A program made the translations under genes and the position numbers. The notes beneath the pieces are model-generated. The model saw only the letters and a program-made list of their open reading frames with translations. It did no database searches and was not told the DNA's origin. From an uncultured Bacillota bacterium (GTDB lineage: Bacteria; Bacillota; Clostridia; Christensenellales; UBA1242): a stretch of 5,872 nucleotides of DNA. The stretch spans positions 1 through 5,872 of the forward strand of contig USKO01000045.1 of assembly GCA_900555365.1 (NCBI GenBank), given 5' to 3'. This document shows, in pieces, positions 5,691 through 5,872 of the stretch (the stretch's first letter is position 1; every line of letters begins with the position of its first letter).

Positions 5691-5716
5691 GTTATCATAG
5701 GAGATGGTATGATAAC
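5684..5716. promoter_or_regulatory. Overlapping dyads covering the -10 box, RBS and start codon
   Basis: CTATGAT-GTT-ATCATAG (5684-5700) is a perfect palindrome over the -10 box. GTTATCAT (5691-5698) also pairs perfectly with ATGATAAC (5709-5716), which includes the start codon and places the AGGAG RBS (5699-5703) in its loop. The two share the middle arm, so only one can form at a time. An autoregulatory operator is the simplest reading; RNA-level control is an alternative. Confidence 0.65.
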
Positions 5717-5872
5717 ATATAATCCATTTAAAGATAATAATGGCAATAACAAAGATTTTAATGATATAAGCTTTGAAGATTTAAAGGTATTAACGGAAAT
5801 AAAAGAAAATTACTCAATAGAATATAAACGTGATTTCCATAAAATCAAAGAGGAAAAGTTACCTAAAGCGGC
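5709..5872 (+). CDS. AlbA_2 (Schlafen-type) domain protein, 3' partial
   Basis: ATG 5709 follows AGGAG (5699-5703) by five bases; an earlier ATG at 5704 meets TGA after one codon. The first 54 codons are visible, reading MITYNPFKDNNGNN..., and the frame stays open to the window end. ISFEDLKVLTEIKENYSIEYKRDFHKIKEEKLPKAA resembles the start of the AlbA_2/AAA_4 nucleic-acid-binding domain, in which a helix is followed by an E-(Y/F)-K-R strand and later by a glycine-rich SFANTxGG stretch, here cut off. Full proteins of this family often add a winged-helix or GHKL-like region and include transcriptional regulators and defence-associated proteins. The dyads over its promoter fit self-regulation. 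It could be cargo of the element or the first host gene beyond it. The domain call rests on a short segment. Confidence 0.65.
   Translation, partial: MITYNPFKDNNGNNKDFNDISFEDLKVLTEIKENYSIEYKRDFHKIKEEKLPKA

Larger units (their letters stand above)
1750..5700 (+). mobile_element. Putative compact integrative mobilizable element (limits uncertain)
   Basis: An accessory protein and relaxase operon, a structured candidate oriT and a xis-int pair lie in about 3.9 kb, all on one strand, between two genes unrelated to mobility. No type IV secretion, coupling ATPase or replication gene is present, so transfer would need a helper. Integrases with AP2-type arm-binding domains often use short AT-rich targets rather than tRNA genes, which fits the lack of a tRNA here. 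I could not find matching att repeats, so the coordinates are approximate and flanking genes may be cargo. Confidence 0.6.

Overview
The window is very AT-rich DNA with strong AGGAGG-type ribosome binding sites and U-tailed hairpin terminators. UGA acts as an ordinary stop (it ends the relaxase gene) and Trp is encoded by TGG. Together this points to a low-GC Gram-positive (Bacillota-type, perhaps gut-associated) organism using the standard bacterial code. I cannot name the species.

Layout: (1) Bases 2-1675 are the C-terminal part of a large SF1 helicase fused to a Vsr/MTES_1575-like nuclease and a DUF3320-like tail, closed by a strong intrinsic terminator (1721-1746). (2) Bases 1747-2339 are about 590 bases without a credible gene but dense in small signals. 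They hold three related -10-like repeats, a terminator-like hairpin directly after the third, two covarying hairpin repeats 66 bases apart, and a perfect Shine-Dalgarno sequence followed by an ATG-TAA start-stop. (3) Bases 2340-3745 form a two-gene mobilization operon: a small ribbon-helix-helix-like accessory protein and a MobL/MobP2-type relaxase. (4) Bases 3746-4036 are a structured intergenic region with a long nested inverted repeat, a GC-rich hairpin that is a candidate oriT (or terminator), and a further hairpin in the leader of the next gene. (5) Bases 4037-5648 hold an excisionase-like HTH protein overlapping a Tn916-type tyrosine integrase. (6) Bases 5662-5872 hold a well-formed promoter, overlapping dyads that cover its -10 box, RBS and start codon, and the first 54 codons of an AlbA_2 (Schlafen-type) protein.

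Taken together, the middle of the window reads as a very compact integrative mobilizable element of about 4 kb. Xis and Int would excise and integrate it. The RHH-like protein and relaxase would process oriT, using the conjugation pore of a helper element, since no transfer or replication genes are visible. No duplicated att sequence was found by eye, so the exact ends are unknown. The helicase-nuclease on the left and the AlbA_2 gene on the right may be host genes or cargo. The less ordinary parts are the non-coding signals, above all the covarying hairpin pair, the start-stop site and the operator-like dyads before the AlbA_2 gene.
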